Below the pieces are notes generated by a model, which was not told the origin of the DNA, ran no database searches, and worked only from the letters and a program-made list of their open reading frames with translations. Below, one piece after another: positions 1 to 6,115 of a stretch of 8,259 nucleotides of DNA. The stretch's first letter is position 1. Every line of letters starts with the position of its first letter. The stretch is from contig PXDI01000042.1 of assembly GCA_003565095.1 (NCBI GenBank), positions 1-8,259 of the forward strand, in the 5' to 3' direction. A program made the translations under genes and the position numbers. This stretch comes from PVC group bacterium (lineage in GTDB: Bacteria; Verrucomicrobiota; Kiritimatiellia; UBA8416; PXDI01).

Positions 1-2
1 AA

Positions 3-218
3 GCCGCCGCTGGAGTCGAACTCCGACTCGACCCCGGCCTTTCGTGGCCTGAAGATTGCATCATCTACATACGCCGGGATAGCGCATGCGGACCCATCAC
101 CTTTTCGACCGCCGGCAGTTTCATTGCGCCCACCGGAAACGCCGTCGATGAAATCGAACAAAACGGAACCTTCGCAATCCGTCGCCGTGGCAACACCTCC
201 CACTGGGATTTTATCTAA
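3..218 (+). CDS. C-terminus of a phage fibre-like or structural protein (5' end outside window)
   Basis: An open frame enters from the left edge and gives 71 residues before TAA at 216-218. The visible part is rich in Gly, Thr, Ser and Ile. It carries a pattern often seen at the C-terminus of phage tail fibres and tailspikes: a strand around ITFSTAGSFIAP, an NG-containing turn, a strand with alternating hydrophobic residues (GTFAIRRRG), and an ending in a tryptophan followed by aspartate and hydrophobic residues (HWDFI). That family pattern is from memory, so the fibre call is an inference; a capsid decoration protein is an alternative. No start is visible. Base composition is GC-rich with C-rich third positions, like the next two genes and unlike the tail genes from 1639 on. 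The next gene begins 30 bases downstream on the same strand. Confidence 0.6.
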   Translation, partial: AAAGVELRLDPGLSWPEDCIIYIRRDSACGPITFSTAGSFIAPTGNAVDEIEQNGTFAIRRRGNTSHWDFI

Positions 219-248
219 CATGAACTCACCCAAAACCATTTAACCTTC

Positions 249-704
249 ATGCAACTCATACCCAACAACCGCCCGCAGCCCGCCGAGGCCGAACGCATCG
301 CCGCCGAAATGCTCGACGGATTCAACGCCGCATTCCGGCAGTTAGTGGATCACCATCGACGGTTCTTCCTCCGATTCTGGTCATCCGCCGCCACTCCCGA
401 CGAGATACTGGAAACCATGGGCACGGACGCGATTTTAATGCTAAATACGGCATCACAGAACGTCGCAAACATCCACGCACTGGCGGCGATCATGGGCCAG
501 ACCATCGACGACTTTCTCCCGCCCGAGTTCTACGCCCCCCGCCGCGAGTTTGTCATCGAGACGGACGCAGGCCAACCCACCGGGCGCGTAACCCTCGCCC
601 CGGCCGCCGAAGGCCATGACGCATGGGGACGCCCCATCCCTGAACCCGAGCCGGAGCCGGAGCCGGAACCGGAACCCGAACCCGACCCAAGCGAAGAACC
701 ATGA
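249..704 (+). CDS. Hypothetical phage protein with C-terminal Pro-Glu repeat
   Basis: A 151-residue acidic protein of unknown function. Residues 12-90 look mostly helical. They include a segment rich in His, Arg, Phe and Trp (about 34-44) and a TPDEILETMGTDA segment (49-61), followed by a second amphipathic helix region to about 86. I recall similar small proteins in phage structural operons, with no function I can name. Residues 131-146 are seven Pro-Glu pairs plus Pro-Asp, then a short acidic tail. Such repeats form stiff extended rods, so this may be a stalk, spacer or binding tail. There is no signal peptide or membrane segment. The ATG at 249 has no Shine-Dalgarno sequence. The stop overlaps the next start as ATGA at 701-704. 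Lying between a fibre-like C-terminus and a glycine-rich adhesin-like gene, it could be an accessory or chaperone of those proteins; this is only a context guess. Confidence 0.72.
   Translation: MQLIPNNRPQPAEAERIAAEMLDGFNAAFRQLVDHHRRFFLRFWSSAATPDEILETMGTDAILMLNTASQNVANIHALAAIMGQTIDDFLPPEFYAPRREFVIETDAGQPTGRVTLAPAAEGHDAWGRPIPEPEPEPEPEPEPEPDPSEEP
639..686 (+). repeat. Hexanucleotide repeat encoding Pro-Glu pairs
   Basis: Eight in-frame units of CCN followed by GAR or GAC: seven encode Pro-Glu and the last Pro-Asp. The central units are near-identical at DNA level (CCGGAG or CCGGAA), with some synonymous third-base variation. Repeats of this kind can expand or contract in steps of six bases without breaking the frame, which would change the length of the rod-like tail of the 151-residue protein. 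Confidence 0.85.
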
Positions 705-1573
705 ATCTCCTTTCCGTCATCGCAGCATCCCGCCGGAGGGGTGGGGAAAACCTATTATTCCCGCAGGCCAGCGGCGGCACAGTTTCTGTAATCGCCCAGG
801 ACGGGAAATGGTATCGCGTCCATCGGTTTCTAACCGGCGGCACACTAACCGTGACGACGTCGGGCCTCATGGAATATCTCATCGTGGCTGGTGGCGGCGG
901 TGGCGGATCACGCGGCATCGGCGGCGGCGGCGGCGGCGCGGGCGGCTTGCTCTATGGCAGCGAAAACGTAACCACTGGCGCAAAAAGCGTCACAGTAGGC
1001 GCGGGGGGTAACGGTGGTGCTGATTCTGGCGCTATGCCCGGAGCCGGCGGCGGCAGCTCATCGGTGCTAGGGCATACCGCAGTCGGTGGCGGCGGCGGCG
1101 GCTCGTCATCAAACAATACGAACAACGCTGCTGGCCGCGATGGCGGTTCGGGCGGCGGTGGTGGTGAGGGATCTTCGGGCACAGGCGAAGGCACCGGCGG
1201 CACCGGAACATCCGGCCAAGGATTCGCGGGCGGGAATAGTAACTATGGAGGGTCGGAAAATACCCAGCGAGGCGGCGGCGGTGGCGGCGCGACAGGAGCA
1301 GGCGCAAATGCTGCCGTCGCGCTTAGTGGCTTCGACTCCAAGGATACAGCCGGTGGACCAGGATATGCGTCATCCATAACTGGATCATCGCTCACATATG
1401 CGACAGGCGGCAATGGTTCCGCCGATTCCATAACGGATGGCGGAACCAATCGCGGCGATGGCGGAACAGGCAGCGGACCGAGGAACATACTTGTTCGCGG
1501 TGGCAACGGCGGTTCCGGCATCGTCATCATTCGCTACCGCATCACGGAAACCGAATATCACAACGAATCCTAA
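701..1573 (+). CDS. Glycine-rich tail/adhesin-like protein (VAGGGGGG-type glycine-rich domain)
   Basis: A 290-residue protein with extreme glycine content. After a variable N-terminus, residues 38-51 (YRVHRF then a Gly-Thr-Leu-Thr-Val strand) and 59-69 (YLIVA followed by six glycines) match the recognisable opening of the glycine-rich domain found in many phage and bacterial surface proteins. Glycine-rich tracts, commonly GGGGG blocks, run to about residue 268. The domain closes with GGSGIVIIRYR near residues 270-280, the typical last strand. Phage adhesins with polyglycine-II lattices, such as the tips of some T-even long tail fibres, are a structural precedent, so receptor binding is a reasonable inference but not shown. 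The start overlaps the previous stop (ATGA), suggesting translational coupling. The long GGC-type tracts create large spurious ORFs on the reverse strand. An unusual point is its place upstream of the tail tube gene rather than near the end of the tail operon. Confidence 0.85.
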   Translation: MNLLSVIAASRRRGGENLLFPQASGGTVSVIAQDGKWYRVHRFLTGGTLTVTTSGLMEYLIVAGGGGGGSRGIGGGGGGAGGLLYGSENVTTGAKSVTVGAGGNGGADSGAMPGAGGGSSSVLGHTAVGGGGGGSSSNNTNNAAGRDGGSGGGGGEGSSGTGEGTGGTGTSGQGFAGGNSNYGGSENTQRGGGGGGATGAGANAAVALSGFDSKDTAGGPGYASSITGSSLTYATGGNGSADSITDGGTNRGDGGTGSGPRNILVRGGNGGSGIVIIRYRITETEYHNES

Positions 1574-1638
1574 CCGCCACCCATGAACCGAGACGAAATC
1601 CACGAAATCTAACCATAAACAAATAGAAAACAAAAACC
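1574..1638 (+). other. 65-base intergenic leader at a compositional boundary
   Basis: The gap between the glycine-rich gene and the tail tube gene. Its second half (about 1610-1638) is almost only A and C with few G, and has no Shine-Dalgarno sequence before the ATG at 1639. I see no hairpin with a T run and no convincing -35/-10 pair. It contains a ten-codon mini-ORF (1583-1612, ATG to TAA) that I do not believe is a gene. Base composition changes clearly across this gap, from GC-rich upstream to moderate downstream, so it is a candidate recombination joint. Confidence 0.5.
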
Positions 1639-2820
1639 ATGTCAGACGCCGCACGCCACGCCGCATTTTATGCCGCTGAATCCACATACGGGACAACTCC
1701 CGAAAACCCCGCCTTCAAACCGATTCGTCATACTGGAATGACGTTAGGCGCTCAACGCGAATCATTACAATCCGAAGAACTTCGACCGGATAGACAAATC
1801 CAAGATTTCCGTCTCGGGACTATCATGTTGGCCGGGGATATTTCGACGGAACTTTCCTTTGAGTCCTTCGACGATTTCCTTGAAGCGGTTCTCATGGGAA
1901 CTTGGACGCCGAAAGCCGTAAGCGCAGTAGCTACCATTTCCGCCGCAGCTTCCGACGATAGCTTTAATGATTCCGGCAATGGTTTCGTTCTGGCAGGATT
2001 TGAAGAAGGTGATGTTATCATCACAAGCGGATTCTCCGAACCTGCAAACAACGGCAATTTCCGCATTACCTCGGTTGACGCTGGTAAGATCATTGTGGAA
2101 ACACTCGCCGGAGGCATTGCCGATCTCGTTGATGATGCCGCCGAAGCGGGCCACACGCTAACAACTAACGAAAGCATTTTGAAAGCTGGTACGATTCGCC
2201 GTTCATTCTCCATGCTTCGCGAGTTCACCGATCAAGACGCGGAACCTTTCCACCTTTACAAAGGGACGGAATTGAACACGTTGGCTTTGAGCGTCGATCC
2301 CACTTCTATCATTTCCGCAGTATTCGGCGCAATGGGGCGGGAATCGATGGCACCAAGCGAAGATGCGCCAACAGGTTCAACCTTTTCCGCCGCAACGGAT
2401 ACCGCGCCCCTTGATGCCTTTACGGGCGAACTGAAAAGCGGTGTAACGGTTGTGGGAGAAGTCACCGAGTTTTCTATCAACCTTGAAAACGGTTTGGAAG
2501 TTCGCAACGTCGTCGGCTCAAAACTCACAATTCGCCCTTCAGTTGGACGTTCCAACCTAACAGGAAGCGTAACGGTGTATTTTGAAGACGCTGAATTCTT
2601 GAAGAAATTTACGAACGAAGAAGACACTTCTCTTTCGATTGAATTGCCGGATGGTGAAGGAAATTCTTACATCTTTGAAATTCCTCGCTTCAAGTTTACG
2701 GGCGGGCAACCCGATGTTTCCGGTCAAGGTTCGATCACGCTCACAATGCCCTTCCAAGGCATGCGTGATCCTGCTAAAAATTCAAACATCGTGATTCATC
2801 GCATTCCAGCAATCGCATAA
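1639..2820 (+). CDS. Major tail tube protein
   Basis: A 393-residue protein matching the phage tail tube family that I know as Phage_tube_2 (Pfam PF18906, from memory). It forms the stacked rings of the tail tube through which DNA passes. Family signs in order: an N-terminal STYGT segment near residue 14; a strand-rich stretch around 66-88 (GDISTELSFESFDDFLEAVLMGTW); the LKAGTIRRSFSMLREF stretch near 180-196; and a C-terminal half with a GR[S]xLTGSVTVYFED pattern and an IPRFKFTGG strand near 350, ending in a TMPFQGMRD motif. Residues about 92-172 hold a small inserted beta module (GF..GD.I..SGF...NNG.F.I.SV), common in larger members. The ATG lies at the end of an A-rich leader without a Shine-Dalgarno sequence. 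It is followed after 39 bases by the chaperone gene, the classic siphovirus order. High confidence in the role, less in the exact family name. Confidence 0.92.
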   Translation: MSDAARHAAFYAAESTYGTTPENPAFKPIRHTGMTLGAQRESLQSEELRPDRQIQDFRLGTIMLAGDISTELSFESFDDFLEAVLMGTWTPKAVSAVATISAAASDDSFNDSGNGFVLAGFEEGDVIITSGFSEPANNGNFRITSVDAGKIIVETLAGGIADLVDDAAEAGHTLTTNESILKAGTIRRSFSMLREFTDQDAEPFHLYKGTELNTLALSVDPTSIISAVFGAMGRESMAPSEDAPTGSTFSAATDTAPLDAFTGELKSGVTVVGEVTEFSINLENGLEVRNVVGSKLTIRPSVGRSNLTGSVTVYFEDAEFLKKFTNEEDTSLSIELPDGEGNSYIFEIPRFKFTGGQPDVSGQGSITLTMPFQGMRDPAKNSNIVIHRIPAIA

Positions 2821-2849
2821 TCGGCAATTACTAACAACTAACCAAATCC

Positions 2850-2854
2850 AAGGA
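2850..2854 (+). promoter_or_regulatory. Shine-Dalgarno-like site AAGGA for the chaperone gene
   Basis: AAGGA ends five bases before the ATG at 2860, a workable spacing. It stands out because the starts at 249, 1639 and 3638 lack such a site, so the chaperone is probably the best-initiated reading frame here. This also supports 2860 as the true start. Confidence 0.5.
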
Positions 2855-2859
2855 ACTAA

Positions 2860-3336
2860 ATGGCTACCAAAAGAAAAACAACCGGGGGAACCCGTCGAAC
2901 TAACAAGAAGGCAAAACCGCAACCAGTTCCCGCCATGGAAGATTTCATGACGCGGGCCAAGGCAAACGAAGGGCATAAAATCCCCCTTCATACGCCGGAC
3001 GGTAAGCTGTCGCCGCATTGGATTCGCGTTCGTGGCGTGGATTCCGATTCATTCATCAAAGCCCGCTCACGGCAAAGCAGGCGCATCGGAGAGATTGCGG
3101 CCATGCCGGAAGACGAGCAAGAGGAAGCGATTCTGGAAGCGACTGCCGAAATGTTAGCTTCGCTGGTTGCAGAATGGTCTTTTGATATGCCATGCACGAA
3201 AGAAAACGTCATCAACTTTCTTCGCGAAGCTCCACAAATTGCTGCCGAAATTGACAAGTTTGCAAGTAGCCGGACTTTTTTTTTCAAGACGCCTTCCAAC
3301 GGCTTGATGCCTACGCAACCGCCATCTTCGGATTAA
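2860..3336 (+). CDS. Tail assembly chaperone, short (unshifted) form, gpG-like
   Basis: A 158-residue protein directly between the tail tube and tape measure genes, the position of lambda gpG. The first 20 residues are strongly basic. A beta-type segment (about 40-60, with HWIRVRGVDSDSF) is followed by helices containing an acidic stretch (PEDEQEEA), a W-F-D motif near residue 106, and a helix ending in IDKFASSRTFFF at 131-142. The three phenylalanines are encoded by the slippery T run. Reading on in frame gives only 16 more residues before TAA at 3334-3336. Known role in this family: it binds the tape measure protein with the frameshifted form and guides tube polymerisation; it is not part of the finished virion. 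Assignment rests on position, the frameshift signal and general sequence character. A Shine-Dalgarno-like AAGGA precedes the start. Confidence 0.8.
   Translation: MATKRKTTGGTRRTNKKAKPQPVPAMEDFMTRAKANEGHKIPLHTPDGKLSPHWIRVRGVDSDSFIKARSRQSRRIGEIAAMPEDEQEEAILEATAEMLASLVAEWSFDMPCTKENVINFLREAPQIAAEIDKFASSRTFFFKTPSNGLMPTQPPSSD
3276..3285 (+). promoter_or_regulatory. Programmed -1 frameshift slippery site (T9 followed by C)
   Basis: Nine T residues at 3276-3284 followed by C. In the chaperone frame the last codons are TTT (3280-3282) and TTC (3283-3285), so 3279-3285 is T TTT TTC, a canonical X XXY YYZ heptamer. Slipping back one base moves the ribosome into a frame open to TGA at 3639-3641. That frame has a TAG stop at 3267-3269, so the shift must happen between 3270 and the unshifted stop at 3334-3336; the T run is the only slippery sequence I see there. 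I could not identify a convincing downstream stem-loop by eye. RNA polymerase slippage on the T9 run is an alternative mechanism. Confidence 0.85.
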
Positions 3337-3641
3337 ATCAACCTGCCACCAAGGATTCAAAACTAACAAAAAAGGAAAGTCTTGAACAAGTTCAAAAAGC
3401 ACGTCGCAAGAAAGAACCTGGCTACAAGCATCCTGAGCTTGAATTGCCGGAACTTCCTGCGACGTGCCGCCATTTGTGGCAATGGTATATCGAAGAATTG
3501 CAGACAGGTGAAAAACTAACATGGGAAGAAATCCGCTCATGGTCTGAAATTTGCAATAAAGAAATCACAGCCACGGAAGCAAAAGCCCTTCGCAATCTCT
3601 CATTCATTCATAATAGAATCAACAACACGCCGCCACAATGA
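3285..3641 (+). CDS. Tail assembly chaperone -1 frame extension (gpT-like part of the frameshift fusion)
   Basis: After -1 slippage at 3279-3285, 118 further residues are made, giving a fusion of about 260 residues that starts at 2860. The frame has no ATG; the only plausible internal start is a TTG at 3444, which would waste an open stretch upstream. The extension begins QDAFQRLDAYATAIFGL and has a Lys-rich segment. Its C-terminal part carries LWQWYIEEL, then LTWEEIRSWSEIC, then EAKALRNLSFIHN. This resembles the phage tail assembly chaperone pattern in which a W/F-x-x-E/D-L helix is followed by an SWxEIxxW helix, a threonine or glycine turn and a helix near E-x-x-A/L-R-x-L. By lambda analogy the longer form binds tail tube protein while the common part binds the tape measure. 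Its stop overlaps the tape measure start as ATGA. Confidence 0.82.
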   Translation, partial: QDAFQRLDAYATAIFGLNQPATKDSKLTKKESLEQVQKARRKKEPGYKHPELELPELPATCRHLWQWYIEELQTGEKLTWEEIRSWSEICNKEITATEAKALRNLSFIHNRINNTPPQ

Positions 3642-6115
3642 CCGAAGACATTACAAGTTTGCAGATTAGAATCATGTATGATTCTATCGACAAGGCTGAA
3701 AGTCGATTGCGTAAACTTGAAGGCACGGGCGGGAAGGCAACGAAAAGTTTCAAGGATCAAGAAGGGGCGGCAGCTAAGCTCATGCGGCGGTTGGGTTTGT
3801 TAGCCGCAAGTTATATCAGTTTGCGCGGTATTATTTCCGGCTTCCGTGCAATCATTCGCACAACTTCGGAATTCCAACAACTTAATGCGCAGCTTGTAAC
3901 GGCTACGGGTTCGGCGGAAAATGCGGCGGAAGCGTTTGCAGCGATTCGGGACTTTGCCCAAACTACGCCTTACGATTTGCAGCAAGTGACAAGCGCGTTC
4001 ATTTCGCTTGTAAACCGTGGTTTGACGCCATCGGAACGGGCTTTGCGTGCTTATGGTGACATTGCATCTAGCATGAGTATGGAATTGTCCGAAATGGTTC
4101 TAGCAGTTTCCAATGCGACAACCGGGCAGTTTATGAACCTTCGACGTTTGGGGGTTATCGCTCGAAACGAAGGCGATGTTGTAAAATTCACATTCCGGGG
4201 TATTACAACCGAAGTTAAAAACAACGCCCAGGCAATTGAAGAATACTTCATGCAGCTTGGCGAAAAGGATTTTGCCGGAGGGATGGAACGTCAAATGGCA
4301 ACCTTGAAAGGTGCTTTTTCTAACGTCGGCGATGCTTGGGCAGTCATGCTCAATGAAATCGGTAGCGGCACAGGTCTTGCGGATATTGTGGAAAAAAACG
4401 CAAGGCGGGCTATTTCAGCAATTGAAGAGTTTACAGCCAAAATGGAAAGTGGGGAAATTGAAGCATCCGTTAGATCCCAAACCATTCAATGGCAAGAACT
4501 CGGGGGAACTATCAAAAAAATCTTTGACGATGGAGTTCAAGCATTCCGAGAAATGGTTGATCAGTCTGCCGAAGAATCAGGAACCTTTGATCAATATTGG
4601 GATGATGTTTTTAAGAATTTTCCAAATTATATTAATGCTGCCGTACAAATGGGTTTGGCGCATTTGAACTATTTTGTAGGCGAAGCGATGCTGATAGGAG
4701 CAAGGCTTGATAACTTCAAATTTGGCTTTAATAATTTTTTAACTGATACTTTAGCAAAGGCTGGTAGCGAAGAAGCTAAGGAAAGAGCGCAAAACATAAT
4801 CAATGAAAGAATTAAAAATCGCGCATTGGAGAGCGGTTATTCCCCGCTAGGCGGTGGGCCATCTTCAAACACAAAAACGACGAGCGATGATCTAAAAAGA
4901 GAATTGGATGAACGCATGGATGAAATTACTAGAAATAGTAATAAGTTAAAACGCGAATCCGATAGATTGCGAGCCGAAGCACAAGAAAGACGTGCAATTT
5001 TCGATTATGATAAAATGATGCAGGAATTTAATTCCGGCGGAGATAGAACCTCTAAATTCCGCACAGGTGCCAACGCCGAAGAAAACGAACTACCCTCAAC
5101 AGGCGGCGGGCGTAGCGGAGGCGGCGCGGCTAACAATCGCGAATGGAAAATGTTGGAAGAATCCCTTCGGGATCAAGAAACCCTTATTTCAGAAAGCTAC
5201 AATCGACGCCTTGCATTGATTAGAGAAAACACGCGGGCAGGCTCGGCATATCAAGCGGAACTTGAAATGTCCTTGACTGAAAAATATCAAGAAGAACAGC
5301 AACGCCGGATTGATCTTCTCAAACAACAGCCGGAAACATACCGGGAGGCGATGGCGGAAGAACTCGCTATGCTTCGCGATCTTTACGAGGAACGAAAAGA
5401 TATTATTCTATCAGCTACCGAAACGACGGAGCTTGAAAAGCAGGAATTGCTTGAAAGATTGAATAAGTCACACGGGGCACAAATTGCTCGTCATTATGAA
5501 GAGTCCTTGAAAATGCAATTGGATTCTTGGGCAACCCATTTCAATGACCTTGCAATGTTAGGTGAAGCATTCGGCAGACGGGGCTTTGAAATTGCAAAAG
5601 CTGCAAGTATGGCAAACGCGATTGTTGCGGCCATCGAAGGAGGTATCCAATCCTATAAGGCAGGGGAACGCATCGGCGGACCCACTGTCGGGGCGGCATT
5701 TGCTGCCGTTTCTGCCGCAGCACACGGCGCACAGCTTAACCGCTTGGCTTCCACCAAATACGCAGGCGCATACGCCATCGGCGGGGCCATCCCACCCGGT
5801 CAATTCGGTCTTGTGGGGGAAGCAGGGCCGGAACTCGTCAAAGGTCCAGCAATGGTAACGAGTGCGCAAGCAACGTGGGATCGAAGGGGGGCAGCATCCG
5901 CCCCGCAAGCCGGAAACAATGTGGAAATCAACATCGTGAACATGAGCGGGGAACCTGTTAGCGAAACCCGGCACAAGGATGGTGACAAGGAAATGATCCA
6001 ATTCATCATTGGTCAAGTTTCCGACAAGATTGCAAATGATATATCAAAAGGAGGAACAAGGGTTGCAAGATCGATGGAATCAACCTATAACCTTGGACGC
6101 GGAAAACGCGCATGA
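3638..6115 (+). CDS. Tail tape measure protein
   Basis: An 825-residue protein that sets tail length and probably helps DNA entry. Residues 10-45 are a charged helix and 46-73 a hydrophobic segment. Residues about 75-185 match the N-terminal tape measure domain (TTSEFQQL, then FAQTTPYDLQQVTSAF, LGDIASSM-like and GQFMNLRRLGV patterns). About 420-465 and 500-645 are long charged, coiled-coil-like helices separated by a Gly-Ser linker near 490-500. The C-terminus is typical of the family: FEIAKAASMANAIVAAIEG near 650, an Ala/Gly-rich hydrophobic stretch, then GGAIPPGQFGLVGEAGPEL near 714-735. I see no lysozyme or peptidase domain. At about 0.15 nm per residue the tail would be near 124 nm. The ATG at 3638 lacks a Shine-Dalgarno sequence and overlaps the stop of the frameshifted chaperone, so translation may be coupled to frameshifting. 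GC content drops to about 37% in part of the middle (4621-4680 counted). Confidence 0.95.
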   Translation: MTEDITSLQIRIMYDSIDKAESRLRKLEGTGGKATKSFKDQEGAAAKLMRRLGLLAASYISLRGIISGFRAIIRTTSEFQQLNAQLVTATGSAENAAEAFAAIRDFAQTTPYDLQQVTSAFISLVNRGLTPSERALRAYGDIASSMSMELSEMVLAVSNATTGQFMNLRRLGVIARNEGDVVKFTFRGITTEVKNNAQAIEEYFMQLGEKDFAGGMERQMATLKGAFSNVGDAWAVMLNEIGSGTGLADIVEKNARRAISAIEEFTAKMESGEIEASVRSQTIQWQELGGTIKKIFDDGVQAFREMVDQSAEESGTFDQYWDDVFKNFPNYINAAVQMGLAHLNYFVGEAMLIGARLDNFKFGFNNFLTDTLAKAGSEEAKERAQNIINERIKNRALESGYSPLGGGPSSNTKTTSDDLKRELDERMDEITRNSNKLKRESDRLRAEAQERRAIFDYDKMMQEFNSGGDRTSKFRTGANAEENELPSTGGGRSGGGAANNREWKMLEESLRDQETLISESYNRRLALIRENTRAGSAYQAELEMSLTEKYQEEQQRRIDLLKQQPETYREAMAEELAMLRDLYEERKDIILSATETTELEKQELLERLNKSHGAQIARHYEESLKMQLDSWATHFNDLAMLGEAFGRRGFEIAKAASMANAIVAAIEGGIQSYKAGERIGGPTVGAAFAAVSAAAHGAQLNRLASTKYAGAYAIGGAIPPGQFGLVGEAGPELVKGPAMVTSAQATWDRRGAASAPQAGNNVEINIVNMSGEPVSETRHKDGDKEMIQFIIGQVSDKIANDISKGGTRVARSMESTYNLGRGKRA
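6098..6110 (+). other. Small inverted repeat just before the 6112 start
   Basis: CGCG at 6098-6101 and CGCG at 6107-6110 flank a five-base GAAAA loop, one base before the ATG at 6112. It could form a small hairpin over the initiation region of the 500-residue protein. The stem is only four pairs and lies within the last codons of the tape measure gene, so it may be chance. Confidence 0.25.

Noticed and set aside
220..243. Seven-codon ORF before the 151-residue gene
   Set aside because: Too short to judge, with no ribosome-binding site; likely chance. The same holds for the ten-codon ORF at 1583-1612.
616..1011. 131-residue + strand ORF overlapping the Pro-Glu and glycine-rich genes
   Set aside because: Arg-rich out-of-frame reading of repeats, fully covered by two better-supported genes joined by an ATGA overlap.
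952..1530. Long reverse-strand ORFs rich in Pro and Arg opposite the glycine-rich gene
   Set aside because: They are the complement of glycine codon tracts, which lack stops on the other strand. They have low-complexity Pro/Arg composition and no start signals.
3276..3290. T9 run as a Rho-independent terminator
   Set aside because: It lies inside coding sequence and has no GC-rich hairpin directly upstream; essential tail genes follow.
3444..3641. Independent 65-residue gene starting at TTG 3444
   Set aside because: The frame stays open back to the slippery run, the start is a TTG with no good ribosome site, and a frameshift fusion explains the whole stretch.
4311..4667. 118-residue + strand ORF within the tape measure gene
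   Set aside because: An out-of-frame shadow of a confident gene with no start signal or recognisable content.
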